A DNA stretch of 18,131 nt from NCBI GenBank assembly GCA_015489565.1, contig WFZM01000049.1, forward strand, positions 1 to 18,131, given 5' to 3'. The notes beneath the pieces were generated by a model, which was not told the origin of the DNA, did not search any database, and worked only from the letters and a program-made list of their open reading frames with translations. Both the position numbers and the translations under genes were made by a program. Below are positions 6,206 through 14,612 of the stretch, piece by piece; position 1 is the stretch's first letter; every line of letters begins with the position of its first letter. This stretch comes from Patescibacteria group bacterium. Lineage in GTDB: Bacteria; Patescibacteriota; Minisyncoccia; Phycocordibacterales; UBA2100.

Positions 6206-7579
6206 TCAGTCTTTTACAAAACTAAATATCTCACTCAAAGGAACTCTTTTTTGCGCTCCATCATCCCTGGAACGCACGGTTACCGTATTGTCCTCCAGAC
6301 TATCAAAGTCCACGGTTACACAATAAGGAGTGCCTATCTCGTCCTGTCTGCGATAGCGCTTTCCGATATTCCCTGAATCATCAAAACTTGCGGGCATTTC
6401 ATATCTGAGCATATCAAAAACTTCACGCGCCTTTGCCACAAGCTCTGGCTTGTTTTTCAAAAGTGGGAAAACTGCCACCTTGATGGGAGCCAACTTGTGG
6501 GGCAACCTTAACACTGTGCGCTTTTTACCGTCCATTTCGTCAATATCGTAAAACTCACTTAGTACGGCAAGGAAAATACGCCCAAGCCCGGCGGAACTTT
6601 CTATTATCCATGGAATAAATTTCTCGCCATTTTCATTGTAAGACAAGTCTATTCCACTTGCCTTGGAGTGTACCGTAAGGTCGTAGTCTGAGCGGTCATG
6701 TATACCCTCTATCTCATCAAATCCATAGCTCGGGAAATCATATTCTATATCCCATGCGTCTTTAGCGTAAAATACCAAATTATCATGTTGCTTCCAACGC
6801 AAATTTTTCTCGCTAATCTTCAGGCTTTCTGTATACCAGCGCCACCTCTCCTCTTTTATTTTGTCGTAGTAGTCTTTATTTTCGCCCGGCCGTATAAAAA
6901 GCTGTGTATCTGCTTGTTCAAACTCGCGTGTACGGAAAAGAAAATTACGAGGCGAAATCTCGTTCCGAAATGCCTTGCCTATCTGAGCTATGCCAAACGG
7001 TATTTTAGGATGCATGGAATCCACTACATTTTTAAAGTTTAAGTAAATTCCTTGGCATGCCTCGCCCGGCAAGTAACTTGGATTTTCCTCTTTGCCGCTA
7101 AAATCTCCCAGGTTTGATTTAACCAGCAAATTAAAAGCTTTGACTTCAGTAAATTCAGAGCCACCGCATTTAGGGCACTTGATTTGTGCCTTGTGCGTAT
7201 CAAAAAGCTCTTGGAGCTCCGCCTCGCTCATTTTCTCGTCAGCTTGAACACCAAGCTTTTCAAGTTCTTTGTCTACTCGAATACGTGTATTGCACGTTTT
7301 GCACTCGGCCATTGGGTCTGAGAAACTTTTAGTGTGTCCGCTAGCTTCCCAGACTCGCGGGTCTTTAAAAATCGCAGAATCCAGCCCGTAATAATTTTCT
7401 TTTTCGTGAACATTTTTGCGCCACCAGTCAGCCTTTATATTGTTTAAAAGTTCCACACCAAGCGGCCCAAAGTCATAAAGCCCCGCCACTCCTCCGTATA
7501 TCTCAGAGCTTGGAAACACAAAACCCTTCCTTTTAGCAAAACTTATTATTTCATCCATTGATTTCTCATCATTTCTCAT
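6206..7579 (-). CDS. glyQS: Glycyl-tRNA synthetase, alpha2 class II type
   Basis: The enzyme charges tRNA-Gly and is of the single-polypeptide dimeric type, not the two-subunit GlyQ/GlyS type; about 457 aa is the usual length. The N-terminus FAKRKGFVFPSSEIYGGVAG and DFGPLGVELLNNIK is diagnostic. Numbered from an upstream GTG at 7585, four cysteines (C95, C98, C137, C140) flank an inserted domain. Motif 2 lies at about 206-227 (FRNEISPRNFLFRTREFEQ) and motif 3 at about 329-341 (ESSAGLGRIFLAV). The C-terminal anticodon-binding domain starts near APIKVAVFPLL and includes DEIGTPYCVTVDFDSL. The frame can open at GTG 7585, but the ATG at 7579 is preferred because a promoter -10 box ends 8 bases before it. 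The gene follows the membrane protein at 19-25 bases. Confidence 0.96.
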   Translation of the reverse strand: MRNDEKSMDEIISFAKRKGFVFPSSEIYGGVAGLYDFGPLGVELLNNIKADWWRKNVHEKENYYGLDSAIFKDPRVWEASGHTKSFSDPMAECKTCNTRIRVDKELEKLGVQADEKMSEAELQELFDTHKAQIKCPKCGGSEFTEVKAFNLLVKSNLGDFSGKEENPSYLPGEACQGIYLNFKNVVDSMHPKIPFGIAQIGKAFRNEISPRNFLFRTREFEQADTQLFIRPGENKDYYDKIKEERWRWYTESLKISEKNLRWKQHDNLVFYAKDAWDIEYDFPSYGFDEIEGIHDRSDYDLTVHSKASGIDLSYNENGEKFIPWIIESSAGLGRIFLAVLSEFYDIDEMDGKKRTVLRLPHKLAPIKVAVFPLLKNKPELVAKAREVFDMLRYEMPASFDDSGNIGKRYRRQDEIGTPYCVTVDFDSLEDNTVTVRSRDDGAQKRVPLSEIFSFVKD

Positions 7580-7587
7580 AGGCACAT

Positions 7588-7615
7588 CTTATCACAAGAT
7601 TAAGTTACTTTACAA
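7588..7615 (-). promoter_or_regulatory. Promoter of glyQS: TTGTAA-16-GATAAG with TGT extension
   Basis: The minus strand has TTGTAA (7615-7610), a 16-base spacer ending in TGT, and GATAAG (7593-7588), then 8 bases to the ATG at 7579. It overlaps the last codons of the upstream gene. The spacing predicts a transcript with almost no leader. The hexamers are imperfect. Confidence 0.4.
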
Positions 7616-9632
7616 CTTTAAAATAATGCTCTCCTGTTCCCGCTTCCAGAACTTTAGTTGTAAGATCTGATATTTTGTATTTTATATCAGTATCTGTAAA
7701 CGTATCTCGAGCTTCAACTCTTTGATTTATCAGTAAATTCGCTTCCCTGCCTATCTGTGTAATAGACGGTATAAGAACCAGGTTAAAGTAGACCCTGCGG
7801 GCCGGAAGGTAGTAGCCCGTTCCCGGTTTTACTCTGCCCAGCTTCCAAGTTATTTTTCCGCTGGTCGGGTTAAATTCTATATTTTCCGTTGCCGGCATGC
7901 TTAGCCTCCCCCAAGTAACCCCGGGAGGAACATAGGCTTCAACAACGACATCTTTCAGCTCATTACTGCTGTTAACAACCGTCCATTCAATTCCATATAC
8001 AGTAGCCTGGTCTACTTTAGGGGGCAACGGCCCGCTACTTTGTAGAGGGTTTTCAAAGTACAAAGAGCGCGCAGAAAAATCCAAGTCGCTTTGTATGCGT
8101 ATTTCTTTTTTGCTTTCCGCATCCAGGCTCTCACTTACACCTTCTTCTGAAAGGCGCTTGGCGGAAGAGTTTATGGTGATTTCAATTTTGGGGTTATTTA
8201 TCTTAACAAGCTCTTCTTTACCTTTGCTTGCCAAACTAAAGTTGAGAGTTCCACTGGCCGCAGGCTTTACAAACTCAAGGGTTTTTCCAACTGTTGTTTT
8301 GTCCCATACCAAAATATTGTCCACTGAGCGGTAAAAGCCTTTTGGTGCCTTTACTTTATACCTGTCCAAGGCTTCACCGGATAAAGAAGCAGCTATGACT
8401 ACATCTTCTATAGGGTGCGCAAGTGTATTTACCCAACTTATCTTGCCTTCCGCCTCTTGACCTGAAAGTATAACACTATAGCCGGCATCATGCTCTTTGC
8501 CTATATTTATATAAGTAGCCAAGAAAGGTCGGGAAATTTTTATCTTATAATCTAAGTCTTGAAGCTTAAGGGCGGTGTCTGTAAAGTCAGGCAGTGGGTT
8601 GTCTATGCCTGCAATAAATTTTATTACCCTTTCGTCTCCGCTTTGACCGTCTACCTTTAACTTTAATTTGATTTCTTTTTTCTCACCCGGCTCAAGCATC
8701 GGGAAATACCACTTGTTTGGACTTTTGGGTGGAAGACTACTGTCTTTTATCTGCACCCCTAGTGGCAAAATAGCCTCCAGAGTTACAAACTGAATCACTG
8801 ACTTGGAGTTATTTGTGAGAGTAACGCTTACGCTTGGGTCTTGGCCGAATATCGCCTCTTTAGGACCCTTGACATCTATACGCAAGGCATCGCTGGCCAC
8901 TTTTACTTTAAACTCTTTTTCAACCGCATATACCGCATTGGAGCCTTTTAATCTATATTCCAAGCTTACATTTATGGGGTAGACTTTTTCTTTTTGCCCG
9001 AAAAGCCTTGCGCGAACCGTACCTCTTTTAAGCTCTCCGGCTTCTATAACCTTAAACGGCACATGCTGACGCACCACTTTTCTTTTGTTATCGCCTTTGC
9101 CTAAAGTTACAACGGAATACTCTTCCCCGGGGACCAAGGTCCCTAAAGGATAGTCTATAATCAAGTCCGCCAAATCCAGTCTGGCGTTATTTCTGTTTTC
9201 AACATATATCTGCAACTGAAGCAAGTCCCCGCTTTCTACATAAGTAGGCCCTTTTACAAGAATTTTTATATTTTTAGTACTAACATCATTAAAGCCGGTG
9301 ATAATAAGATAATAAGCCAAAGACGCTGAGGCAAAAAAGAAAAGTAAAGAAAAAATCAGAAATATTTTTGGCGCAGTCCAAAACTTTTTCTTTTTATCTT
9401 CCAGCACTTCATCGTAAAACTGCGCAAGTGGCGGAGCGTTATCGGGTATGAGCTTGTCATCCAGTTTCTGCTCAGCTTCTTCGCCCAAAATTGTCGGGTC
9501 AAGCTCTTCGTTTACCTGCGGCTTGTCCATGTCGCGCAGTATGCGCCTACCGCGAAGTTTTGGCGGGTTGCTTCGTGAATATATTCTTTGTGCAAGCGCT
9601 TCAAGCTTACTTTTTTTGGGCTCGTTATTCAT
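7605..9632 (-). CDS. Large single-span membrane protein with extracytoplasmic beta-rich repeats
   Basis: About 675 aa of unknown function. Residues 1 to about 88 are hydrophilic and charged (cytoplasmic); KKKKFW then leads into one strong membrane span (about 91-115, FLIFSLLFFFASASLAYYLI). The remaining roughly 560 residues are exported and beta-rich. Segments such as VESGDLLQLQIYVENRNNA, FGQDPSVSVTLTNNSKS and YGIEWTVVNSSNELKDVVVE recur with LPPGV/LPLGV-type turns (LPLGVQI, VPPGVTW). That pattern resembles Ig-like or DUF11/CARDB-type surface modules. A cell-surface structural or contact role is inferred. The frame could start at ATG 9641, but that codon overlaps the -10 box; the ATG at 9632 (MNNEPKK) is 7 bases after it and is preferred. 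It lies between recO and glyQS on the same strand. Confidence 0.75.
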   Translation of the reverse strand: MNNEPKKSKLEALAQRIYSRSNPPKLRGRRILRDMDKPQVNEELDPTILGEEAEQKLDDKLIPDNAPPLAQFYDEVLEDKKKKFWTAPKIFLIFSLLFFFASASLAYYLIITGFNDVSTKNIKILVKGPTYVESGDLLQLQIYVENRNNARLDLADLIIDYPLGTLVPGEEYSVVTLGKGDNKRKVVRQHVPFKVIEAGELKRGTVRARLFGQKEKVYPINVSLEYRLKGSNAVYAVEKEFKVKVASDALRIDVKGPKEAIFGQDPSVSVTLTNNSKSVIQFVTLEAILPLGVQIKDSSLPPKSPNKWYFPMLEPGEKKEIKLKLKVDGQSGDERVIKFIAGIDNPLPDFTDTALKLQDLDYKIKISRPFLATYINIGKEHDAGYSVILSGQEAEGKISWVNTLAHPIEDVVIAASLSGEALDRYKVKAPKGFYRSVDNILVWDKTTVGKTLEFVKPAASGTLNFSLASKGKEELVKINNPKIEITINSSAKRLSEEGVSESLDAESKKEIRIQSDLDFSARSLYFENPLQSSGPLPPKVDQATVYGIEWTVVNSSNELKDVVVEAYVPPGVTWGRLSMPATENIEFNPTSGKITWKLGRVKPGTGYYLPARRVYFNLVLIPSITQIGREANLLINQRVEARDTFTDTDIKYKISDLTTKVLEAGTGEHYFKVVK

Positions 9633-9639
9633 CTGCTTC

Positions 9640-9648
9640 ATTATAGCA
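9640..9648 (-). promoter_or_regulatory. Extended -10 promoter TGCTATAAT, predicted leaderless
   Basis: The minus strand reads TGC-TATAAT followed by GAAGCAG and the ATG at 9632. The upstream ATG at 9641 shares bases with the TATAAT and cannot be on the transcript. An identical nonamer with the same 7-base spacing precedes the NYN gene at 13297. Confidence 0.65.
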
Positions 9649-9703
9649 TTTTATAATAGCTTGTATAAAAATTTTGTTTTTATTCATGAATTTTATGCGT
9701 ATT

Positions 9704-10261
9704 TTATATATGCATATCTTGATAGGCTCGCTCTATCTGCTTTTTAATATCGGCTGACAAGCGTCGATATTCGGCTTCTAGAAAAAGTCTCTTTGGCAAG
9801 TCGAAAACTTTGATGCTCTTGTCTGTGTATCCAAGCTCTGCCAAGATACTAAAGCTCGCCGCGGTACTTAGCTCTTCTGTATTATGTAGTCTATAATTTT
9901 TCAGTAACGTATCCAAAATACAGAAAATATTTTTATTAGCTTCAAAACTTGGGCTCAGCTTTAGCAAAAGCTTAAAAGGACTCAGGAGTTTTGGCAATTC
10001 TTTGCTTTTAAAGTTGGAGACGGGATAGGACGGCTCGGCAATCTCAAGCAGGCGCCAACCGGACTTGCCTTGCAATATGGTCACTTTAATCTTTAGGTAA
10101 AAAGAAGCTTGCTGTCTTAGTTTGGACTCTTCCTTTCTTATTCCTGCAGCACGCAAGTGTAACTTTCCAAAATCTTTGGTCCAGACAAGAAAAGCTTTGT
10201 CCGTCTCTTTTAAGGGGTAGCTCATCAAGATAATAGCTTCTGTTTGGTATTTTGGATACAT
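9704..10261 (-). CDS. recO: DNA repair protein RecO (short form)
   Basis: RecO helps load RecA onto SSB-coated single-stranded DNA in RecFOR recombination and anneals complementary strands. At 185 aa this is shorter than the usual roughly 240. The N-terminal OB fold is clear: YQTEAIILMSYPLKETDKAF, then VWTKDFGKLHLRAAGIRKEE and SKLRQQASFYLKIKVTILQG (about residues 5-66). The all-helical C-terminal part (about 85-185) is reduced and has no zinc-binding cysteine cluster, which many RecO proteins carry. The start at 10261 is preceded by GAGAAG, a weak Shine-Dalgarno candidate. It lies 75 bases downstream of ileS on the same strand and may share its transcript. Confidence 0.85.
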   Translation of the reverse strand: MYPKYQTEAIILMSYPLKETDKAFLVWTKDFGKLHLRAAGIRKEESKLRQQASFYLKIKVTILQGKSGWRLLEIAEPSYPVSNFKSKELPKLLSPFKLLLKLSPSFEANKNIFCILDTLLKNYRLHNTEELSTAASFSILAELGYTDKSIKVFDLPKRLFLEAEYRRLSADIKKQIERAYQDMHI

Positions 10262-10336
10262 ATCTTCTCAAAGCTTCCCTAAAATTCTAATTTAACCACA
10301 GTTTCCATAGTCTTAAGCTCCGGAAAGTGCTTGAGT

Positions 10337-13219
10337 TTAATCACTAAGCAGTTTGACCCTGAGTTCTTCAGATTCCTCTGTCTCAAGTTTGGAGAGTGAT
10401 GCCTGTTTTTTAAGTTCATCTTTGTATTTTTTAATCGCATCAAGCTCTTTTGCGCTTGCCAAAATTTTAGCTGAAGCTTGATCTTTGGGGCTAAGTCCGG
10501 CTTCTTTGCGCGCCTGCTGAAGCGCTCGCAAAATCTCCCTGAAAATACCTTCTTCTTCAAGCTCTTTTGTAATTTCCGTATCCAGCTCGAGTTCATTTTC
10601 TATAGAGTCGTCAAAAATAACTTCTTTCACATTCAGCTCGTCCGCAATAATAGGCAAAAATTCCTCAGAAAAAGCTTCTTTTTCTTTTATTGTGAGTTTC
10701 GCCAATGGCTGTCTGACTTTGATCCCCGCCTCTTTGCGAGCATCAAGAGCAAGGCGAACTATCTCGCGTACTTTTTGCATTTGCTTTAAGATATTTTCAT
10801 CAGCTTCTTTTTTGGAGCACCAATTTGATAAGTGTACACTTTCCGGATCGCTCTCTCGCTTTACTCTCGCCCATAGCCAGTCGGAGTTGAAAGGGGCAAA
10901 AGGCGCCATGAGTTTTGCAAATTTACGTAAAATAAATCTGCTGGTTTCAAGCGCCGCTTTTTTATCCGCCACATCTTCAGATTTAAATCTATCGCGAGAG
11001 CGACGAATATACCAGGTTGAAAAATCATCTACAAAGTCATGCAGTGGGCGTACTGCCTTGTCCAGAGCATAGTCTTCCAAAGCATCAGTTACTTGAGCAT
11101 GCAAGTCATTAAAACGAGCCACTATCCAGCGATCTAAAATATTTGAACTTTTGCCAGAGTCCTCGTGCTCTATATCGTCTGCATAAAGAGCATAGAACTC
11201 ATAGGTGTTCAAGAGTCTACCCAAAGTTTTGCGAGACACCTCCGCTACTTCTTTTTCTGAAAAGTTTAACTCTTCAGTTCTTACTACGGGGCTTCCAAGA
11301 ATATAGAGCCTTACGGCGTCTGCTCCGTAGTTGTCCAAAAGCTCACTTGGGTCCGGGTAGTTTTTAAGCTTCTTTGACATTTTCTTGCCGTCTTCTGCAA
11401 GAACTATACCGTTTACAATCACATTTGAGAATGCGCGCCTTTTAAACAGAGCTGTGGCCAAAACGTGCTGGTAGTAGAACCAAGCTCTTGTTTGGTCTGC
11501 ACCCTCGGATATAAAGTCTGCCGGGTTCCTTTTTTCAAATTCTTCTTGATTTTCAAACGGGTAGTGCAAAGTAGCATAGGGTACTGAGCCGGAGTTAAAC
11601 CAAGTATCAAGAACATCAGGAATACGCCTCATCTCCCCTTGACACTTATCACAGTTAAAGCTTATTTCATCTACTACATCTTTGTGTAAATCTTCTACTC
11701 TTTGTCCGGACAATTTTTCAAGCTCTTCTATTGAACCTACTACCACTTCATTGTTACAAGACTCATTCTTACAGCGCCAAACAGGTATGGTATTTGCCCA
11801 AAAGCGATTTCTTGAAATAGACCAATCCTTTGCGCCTTCCAGCCATCTTCCCCATCTACCTCTTTTTATGTGCTCGGGATACCAATATATAGGCTCGGCA
11901 TTTTTAAGCAAATCCTCTTTCATTTTTTCTACCGCTACAAACCAACTGCTCGTTGCATAGTTCAAAAGCGGAGTGTCACAACGCCAACAGTGAGGATAGC
12001 TGTGTTCTATCTTCTTTTTATCAAACAGCTTACCATGCTTTGCCAGATATTTAATGATTTCAATATCCGTTGCCATATGGTCACCCTTTGGCTTGACCTG
12101 CATTCCCGCAAAATCTTTCACTTCATCTTTAAAGCGACCTGTTATATCTACGTGTTGAACAAAAGGAAGCTCGACTTCTCGTGCAAGCTCCATATCCTCC
12201 GCACCAAAGGCAGGAGCCTCGTGAGCTATTCCGGTACCGTCTTCGTCCGAGATAAAATCTGCATGGTAAATTTTCCAGCCGTTCTCTCTGTTTTTCAGGC
12301 TCTCATCGTTATAGTAATAATCAAAAAGTGGCTTGTAAGATTTCCCTAAAAGCTTTTCTCCTTTGTATTCTTCTAAGATTTTATAATCCCTGCCGGCAAG
12401 AGTATCGTCCAATCGTTTCTTGGCCAAGATATATCTGACAGTCTCGGCACTGTCTTCATCTTTTAGCTCTACCGTGAGATAGTCTATGTCTTTCCCCACA
12501 GCTAGAGCAACATTGCCCGGCAAAGTCCACGGAGTCGTCGTCCAGGCCAGGACATATGTTCCGGGTTCATCTTCAAGCTCAAACTTAACGGTAACAGATA
12601 TGTCTTTAATATCCGCATAGCCTTCGGTAACCTCACTTTGGCTAAGAGTAGTCTCACAACGCGGACATATATGAATGGAGCGAAAATCTTCATAAACAAG
12701 ACCTTTTTCGTACATCTGCTTGAAAGCCCACCACTCGGATTCCATAAAATCGGTGTCCATGGTCTTGTAAGCATTTTCCATATCTGCCCAGCGCCCAAAA
12801 CGCGGGATTAGTTTACTCCACTCATCTGAGACTTCTTGGATTTTGAGTCGGCAAGTATCGTTAAACTTTTTGACGCCCACTTTATTTATAATCTCATCAC
12901 GACCGGAAATACCGAGTTCTTTTTCTACCAGATTTTCTATGGGCAGACCATGGCAATCCCAGCCCCATTGCCTTTTTACTCTGTAGCCGGACATTGTCTT
13001 GTATCTTGGAATAGCGTCCTTAATAGCGCTTGCCGTTAAATGGCCATAGTGCGGAGTACCTGTCGCAAAAGGAGGTCCATCATAGAAACTAAAGTCCCCT
13101 TTTGGAGCGTCTTTTTCCAAGCTTTTTTGGAAAATGTTTTCTCTTTGCCAAAAATCCAGTACCTCTTCTTCGTTTAGTACCAATTTGGATTTTTCTTTAG
13201 TGTCTTTATTGTTTTTCAT
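10337..13219 (-). CDS. ileS: Isoleucyl-tRNA synthetase, eukaryote-like type 2
   Basis: This 960-aa class I synthetase charges tRNA-Ile and hydrolyses mis-made Val-tRNA. The HIGH region is DGPPFATGTPHYGH (HYGH at 57-60), followed by GWDCHGLPIENLVEKELGI, the type 2 pattern, not the DGPPYANG-IHIGH of ordinary bacterial IleRS. The KMSKS motif is KMSKK (613-617), followed by LKNYPDPSELLDNYGADAVR. The editing domain is present (WTTTPWTLPGNVALAV; GTGIAHEAPAFGAEDMEL). Cysteine pairs occur at CPRC and in the CKNESC and CDKC segment. The C-terminus is the DUF5915-like type 2 end; the protein is somewhat shorter than the typical 1030-1050. Type 2 enzymes are generally less sensitive to mupirocin. A TATCAT at 13233-13228 ends 8 bases before the ATG and may be the -10 box. 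Confidence 0.96.
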   Translation of the reverse strand: MKNNKDTKEKSKLVLNEEEVLDFWQRENIFQKSLEKDAPKGDFSFYDGPPFATGTPHYGHLTASAIKDAIPRYKTMSGYRVKRQWGWDCHGLPIENLVEKELGISGRDEIINKVGVKKFNDTCRLKIQEVSDEWSKLIPRFGRWADMENAYKTMDTDFMESEWWAFKQMYEKGLVYEDFRSIHICPRCETTLSQSEVTEGYADIKDISVTVKFELEDEPGTYVLAWTTTPWTLPGNVALAVGKDIDYLTVELKDEDSAETVRYILAKKRLDDTLAGRDYKILEEYKGEKLLGKSYKPLFDYYYNDESLKNRENGWKIYHADFISDEDGTGIAHEAPAFGAEDMELAREVELPFVQHVDITGRFKDEVKDFAGMQVKPKGDHMATDIEIIKYLAKHGKLFDKKKIEHSYPHCWRCDTPLLNYATSSWFVAVEKMKEDLLKNAEPIYWYPEHIKRGRWGRWLEGAKDWSISRNRFWANTIPVWRCKNESCNNEVVVGSIEELEKLSGQRVEDLHKDVVDEISFNCDKCQGEMRRIPDVLDTWFNSGSVPYATLHYPFENQEEFEKRNPADFISEGADQTRAWFYYQHVLATALFKRRAFSNVIVNGIVLAEDGKKMSKKLKNYPDPSELLDNYGADAVRLYILGSPVVRTEELNFSEKEVAEVSRKTLGRLLNTYEFYALYADDIEHEDSGKSSNILDRWIVARFNDLHAQVTDALEDYALDKAVRPLHDFVDDFSTWYIRRSRDRFKSEDVADKKAALETSRFILRKFAKLMAPFAPFNSDWLWARVKRESDPESVHLSNWCSKKEADENILKQMQKVREIVRLALDARKEAGIKVRQPLAKLTIKEKEAFSEEFLPIIADELNVKEVIFDDSIENELELDTEITKELEEEGIFREILRALQQARKEAGLSPKDQASAKILASAKELDAIKKYKDELKKQASLSKLETEESEELRVKLLSD

Positions 13220-13280
13220 ATTCTCATATGATACAGAAAAAAGGGTGAAAAATAAAGGGTGTAATAAAAAGTAACTTGTA

Positions 13281-13289
13281 TGCTATAAT
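13281..13289 (+). promoter_or_regulatory. Extended -10 promoter TGCTATAAT, predicted leaderless
   Basis: TGC-TATAAT is followed by TTGCTTG and the ATG at 13297, so the start codon sits at the expected transcription start. A longer frame from TTG 13276 would place the -10 box inside the coding region and is rejected. No -35 is recognisable. Confidence 0.7.
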
Positions 13290-13296
13290 TTGCTTG

Positions 13297-13788
13297 ATGA
13301 ATATCGCTTTTATAGATGGGCAAAATTTGTATTATGCCTTAAAGTCAAATGGGCTAAAAATAGACTATAAAAGATTTCGCGTGTATTTAAAAGACAAATA
13401 CAATGTTGAGGAGGCTCATTACTTTTTAGGGTTTATAAAAAATGAGGAAAGCTCACTTTATGAAAATTTGCAAAAGGCAGGCTTTATTTTAAAATTCAAA
13501 GCTCACAATGAATTAATGGCCGGTAAAAAGAAAGGGAATGTATATACTGACATTGTATTTGAAGTAATGAAAAAATTGATAGAGAGTCCTGATGGTTTTG
13601 AAAAAGTGCTTATAGTTTCTGGTGATGGGAATTACAAGAGATTGGTTGACTACTTGATTGAAAGAGAAAGGTTTGAAAGAATTCTTTTACCTACCAGAGA
13701 ACGCGCTTCGTCTTTATATAAAATAATGAGCACTAAATATTATGCGTATGTGGAGGATGTGATATTTAAATTTAAGTATCCAAATTAA
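13297..13788 (+). CDS. NYN-domain (PIN-like) putative RNase
   Basis: This 163-aa cytoplasmic single-domain NYN protein is a predicted metal-dependent RNase of the PIN-like superfamily. It opens directly with the family motif MNIAFIDGQNLYYAL (acidic D7), then shows the middle segment KKKGNVYTDIVFEVM (D85) and VLIVSGDGNYKRLVDYL (D110). These three aspartates are the expected acidic cluster. The C-terminus is basic and aromatic. Such proteins are common in CPR genomes and their RNA targets are unknown. The start at 13297 follows from both the promoter position and the fact that the domain begins at residue 2. A hairpin begins two bases after the stop, and ung follows on the same strand. A decayed relative lies at 4023-4265. 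Confidence 0.85.
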   Translation: MNIAFIDGQNLYYALKSNGLKIDYKRFRVYLKDKYNVEEAHYFLGFIKNEESSLYENLQKAGFILKFKAHNELMAGKKKGNVYTDIVFEVMKKLIESPDGFEKVLIVSGDGNYKRLVDYLIERERFERILLPTRERASSLYKIMSTKYYAYVEDVIFKFKYPN

Positions 13789-13790
13789 AA

Positions 13791-13833
13791 GAAGGGGTCT
13801 CCTTAGGCACCAGCACCGTTCGGATTCCCCTTC
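13791..13833. other. Hairpin with 7-bp GC-rich stem between the NYN gene and ung
   Basis: GAAGGGG (13791-13797) pairs perfectly with CCCCTTC (13827-13833); an inner TCC/GGA pair (13800-13802 with 13822-13824) can extend it. On the plus strand no U-tract follows, so it is not a standard terminator for the NYN gene. On the minus strand it is followed by TTTT, but no minus-strand gene ends here. It could be a processing or stability element between the two cistrons or part of a small RNA. Confidence 0.4.
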
Positions 13834-13871
13834 CTCGTAATACGGTTAAATTATAACAAAATTTTAATTTT

Positions 13872-14543
13872 ATGCAAGTCAAGATTGAAAAAAGCTGGAA
13901 AAAGGTTTTGGGTGAGTATTTTGAAAGCCCGGACTTTAAAAATTTAGCTGACGCTGTCCGCTCTGAATACCTGGATAAAAACAGAACGGTCTATCCGCCG
14001 GCAAAGGACTTGTTTAGAGCTTTTAACGAGACCCCGTTTGAGCAAGTAAAGGTTGTCATCTTGGGTCAGGATCCATACCACAACCCGGGGCAAGCCATGG
14101 GGCTTTGCTTTTCAGTGCCTCAAGGAGTGCCTGCACCCCCTTCTCTTTTAAACATCTTTAAAGAGATAAAAAAGGATACAGGCCACCAGCGCACTAAAAC
14201 CGACTTGAGCGATTGGGCAAAACAAGGCGTATTTCTTTTAAATGCAGTTTTGACAGTTCTTAAAAATCAGCCTACTTCGCACGGAAATTTAGGCTGGCAA
14301 AAATTTACAGACACTGTTATTAAAAAAATATCAGATGAGAAAGAAAATGTAGTTTTTATACTCTGGGGTGCTTATGCCAGAAGTAAAAAGGATTTAATAG
14401 ACGAGAAAAAGCATCTTATTTTAGAGTCCGCGCACCCCTCTCCCTTGTCTGCAAATCGTGGCTTTTTCGGCTCCAAGGTATTTAGCAAAACTAATAGCTA
14501 CCTTGAAAAACACGCTAAGACCCCGATCAAATGGTGGGATTAA
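13872..14543 (+). CDS. ung: Uracil-DNA glycosylase, family 1
   Basis: The enzyme removes uracil from DNA to start base excision repair. At 223 aa it is full length. The water-activating motif GQDPYH lies at residues 65-70 (catalytic D67), followed by NPGQAMGLCFSVP. PAPPSLLNIFKEI, the uracil-recognition segment VFLLNAVLTV (N124 region), LWGAYA and the Leu-intercalation loop HPSPLSANRGFFGS (from H188) follow in the standard order. It ends with IKWW as usual. It starts at the only sensible ATG, about 15 bases after an AT-rich TATAAC-containing stretch, without a Shine-Dalgarno sequence. It is closed by the strong hairpin at 14557-14591. Confidence 0.97.
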   Translation: MQVKIEKSWKKVLGEYFESPDFKNLADAVRSEYLDKNRTVYPPAKDLFRAFNETPFEQVKVVILGQDPYHNPGQAMGLCFSVPQGVPAPPSLLNIFKEIKKDTGHQRTKTDLSDWAKQGVFLLNAVLTVLKNQPTSHGNLGWQKFTDTVIKKISDEKENVVFILWGAYARSKKDLIDEKKHLILESAHPSPLSANRGFFGSKVFSKTNSYLEKHAKTPIKWWD

Positions 14544-14556
14544 AGCGTAAATATAC

Positions 14557-14591
14557 AAAAAATCTAACAGGTCTCACCTGTTAGATTTTTT
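14557..14591. terminator. Bidirectional intrinsic terminator between ung and the 152-aa gene
   Basis: AAAAAATCTAACAGG, the loop TCTCA, then the exact 15-base complement ending in TTTTTT. The A/T-rich stem base gives a U-tract on both strands, so it can serve both convergent genes. The inner stem (AATCTAACAGG) is identical to that of the nusA terminator at 15374-15406. Confidence 0.9.
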
Positions 14592-14612
14592 GTTTTGTTG
14601 CTTGGGATTCAA

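Noticed and set aside
10279..10596. 105-codon minus-strand frame overlapping the end of ileS
   Set aside because: It is an out-of-frame shadow of the ileS C-terminal coding region with no recognisable motif.
13791..13833. tRNA-like look (7-bp end stem and a GTTCGGATT stretch)
   Set aside because: Only 43 bases long; the positions required for a T stem do not pair and there is no D or anticodon arm.
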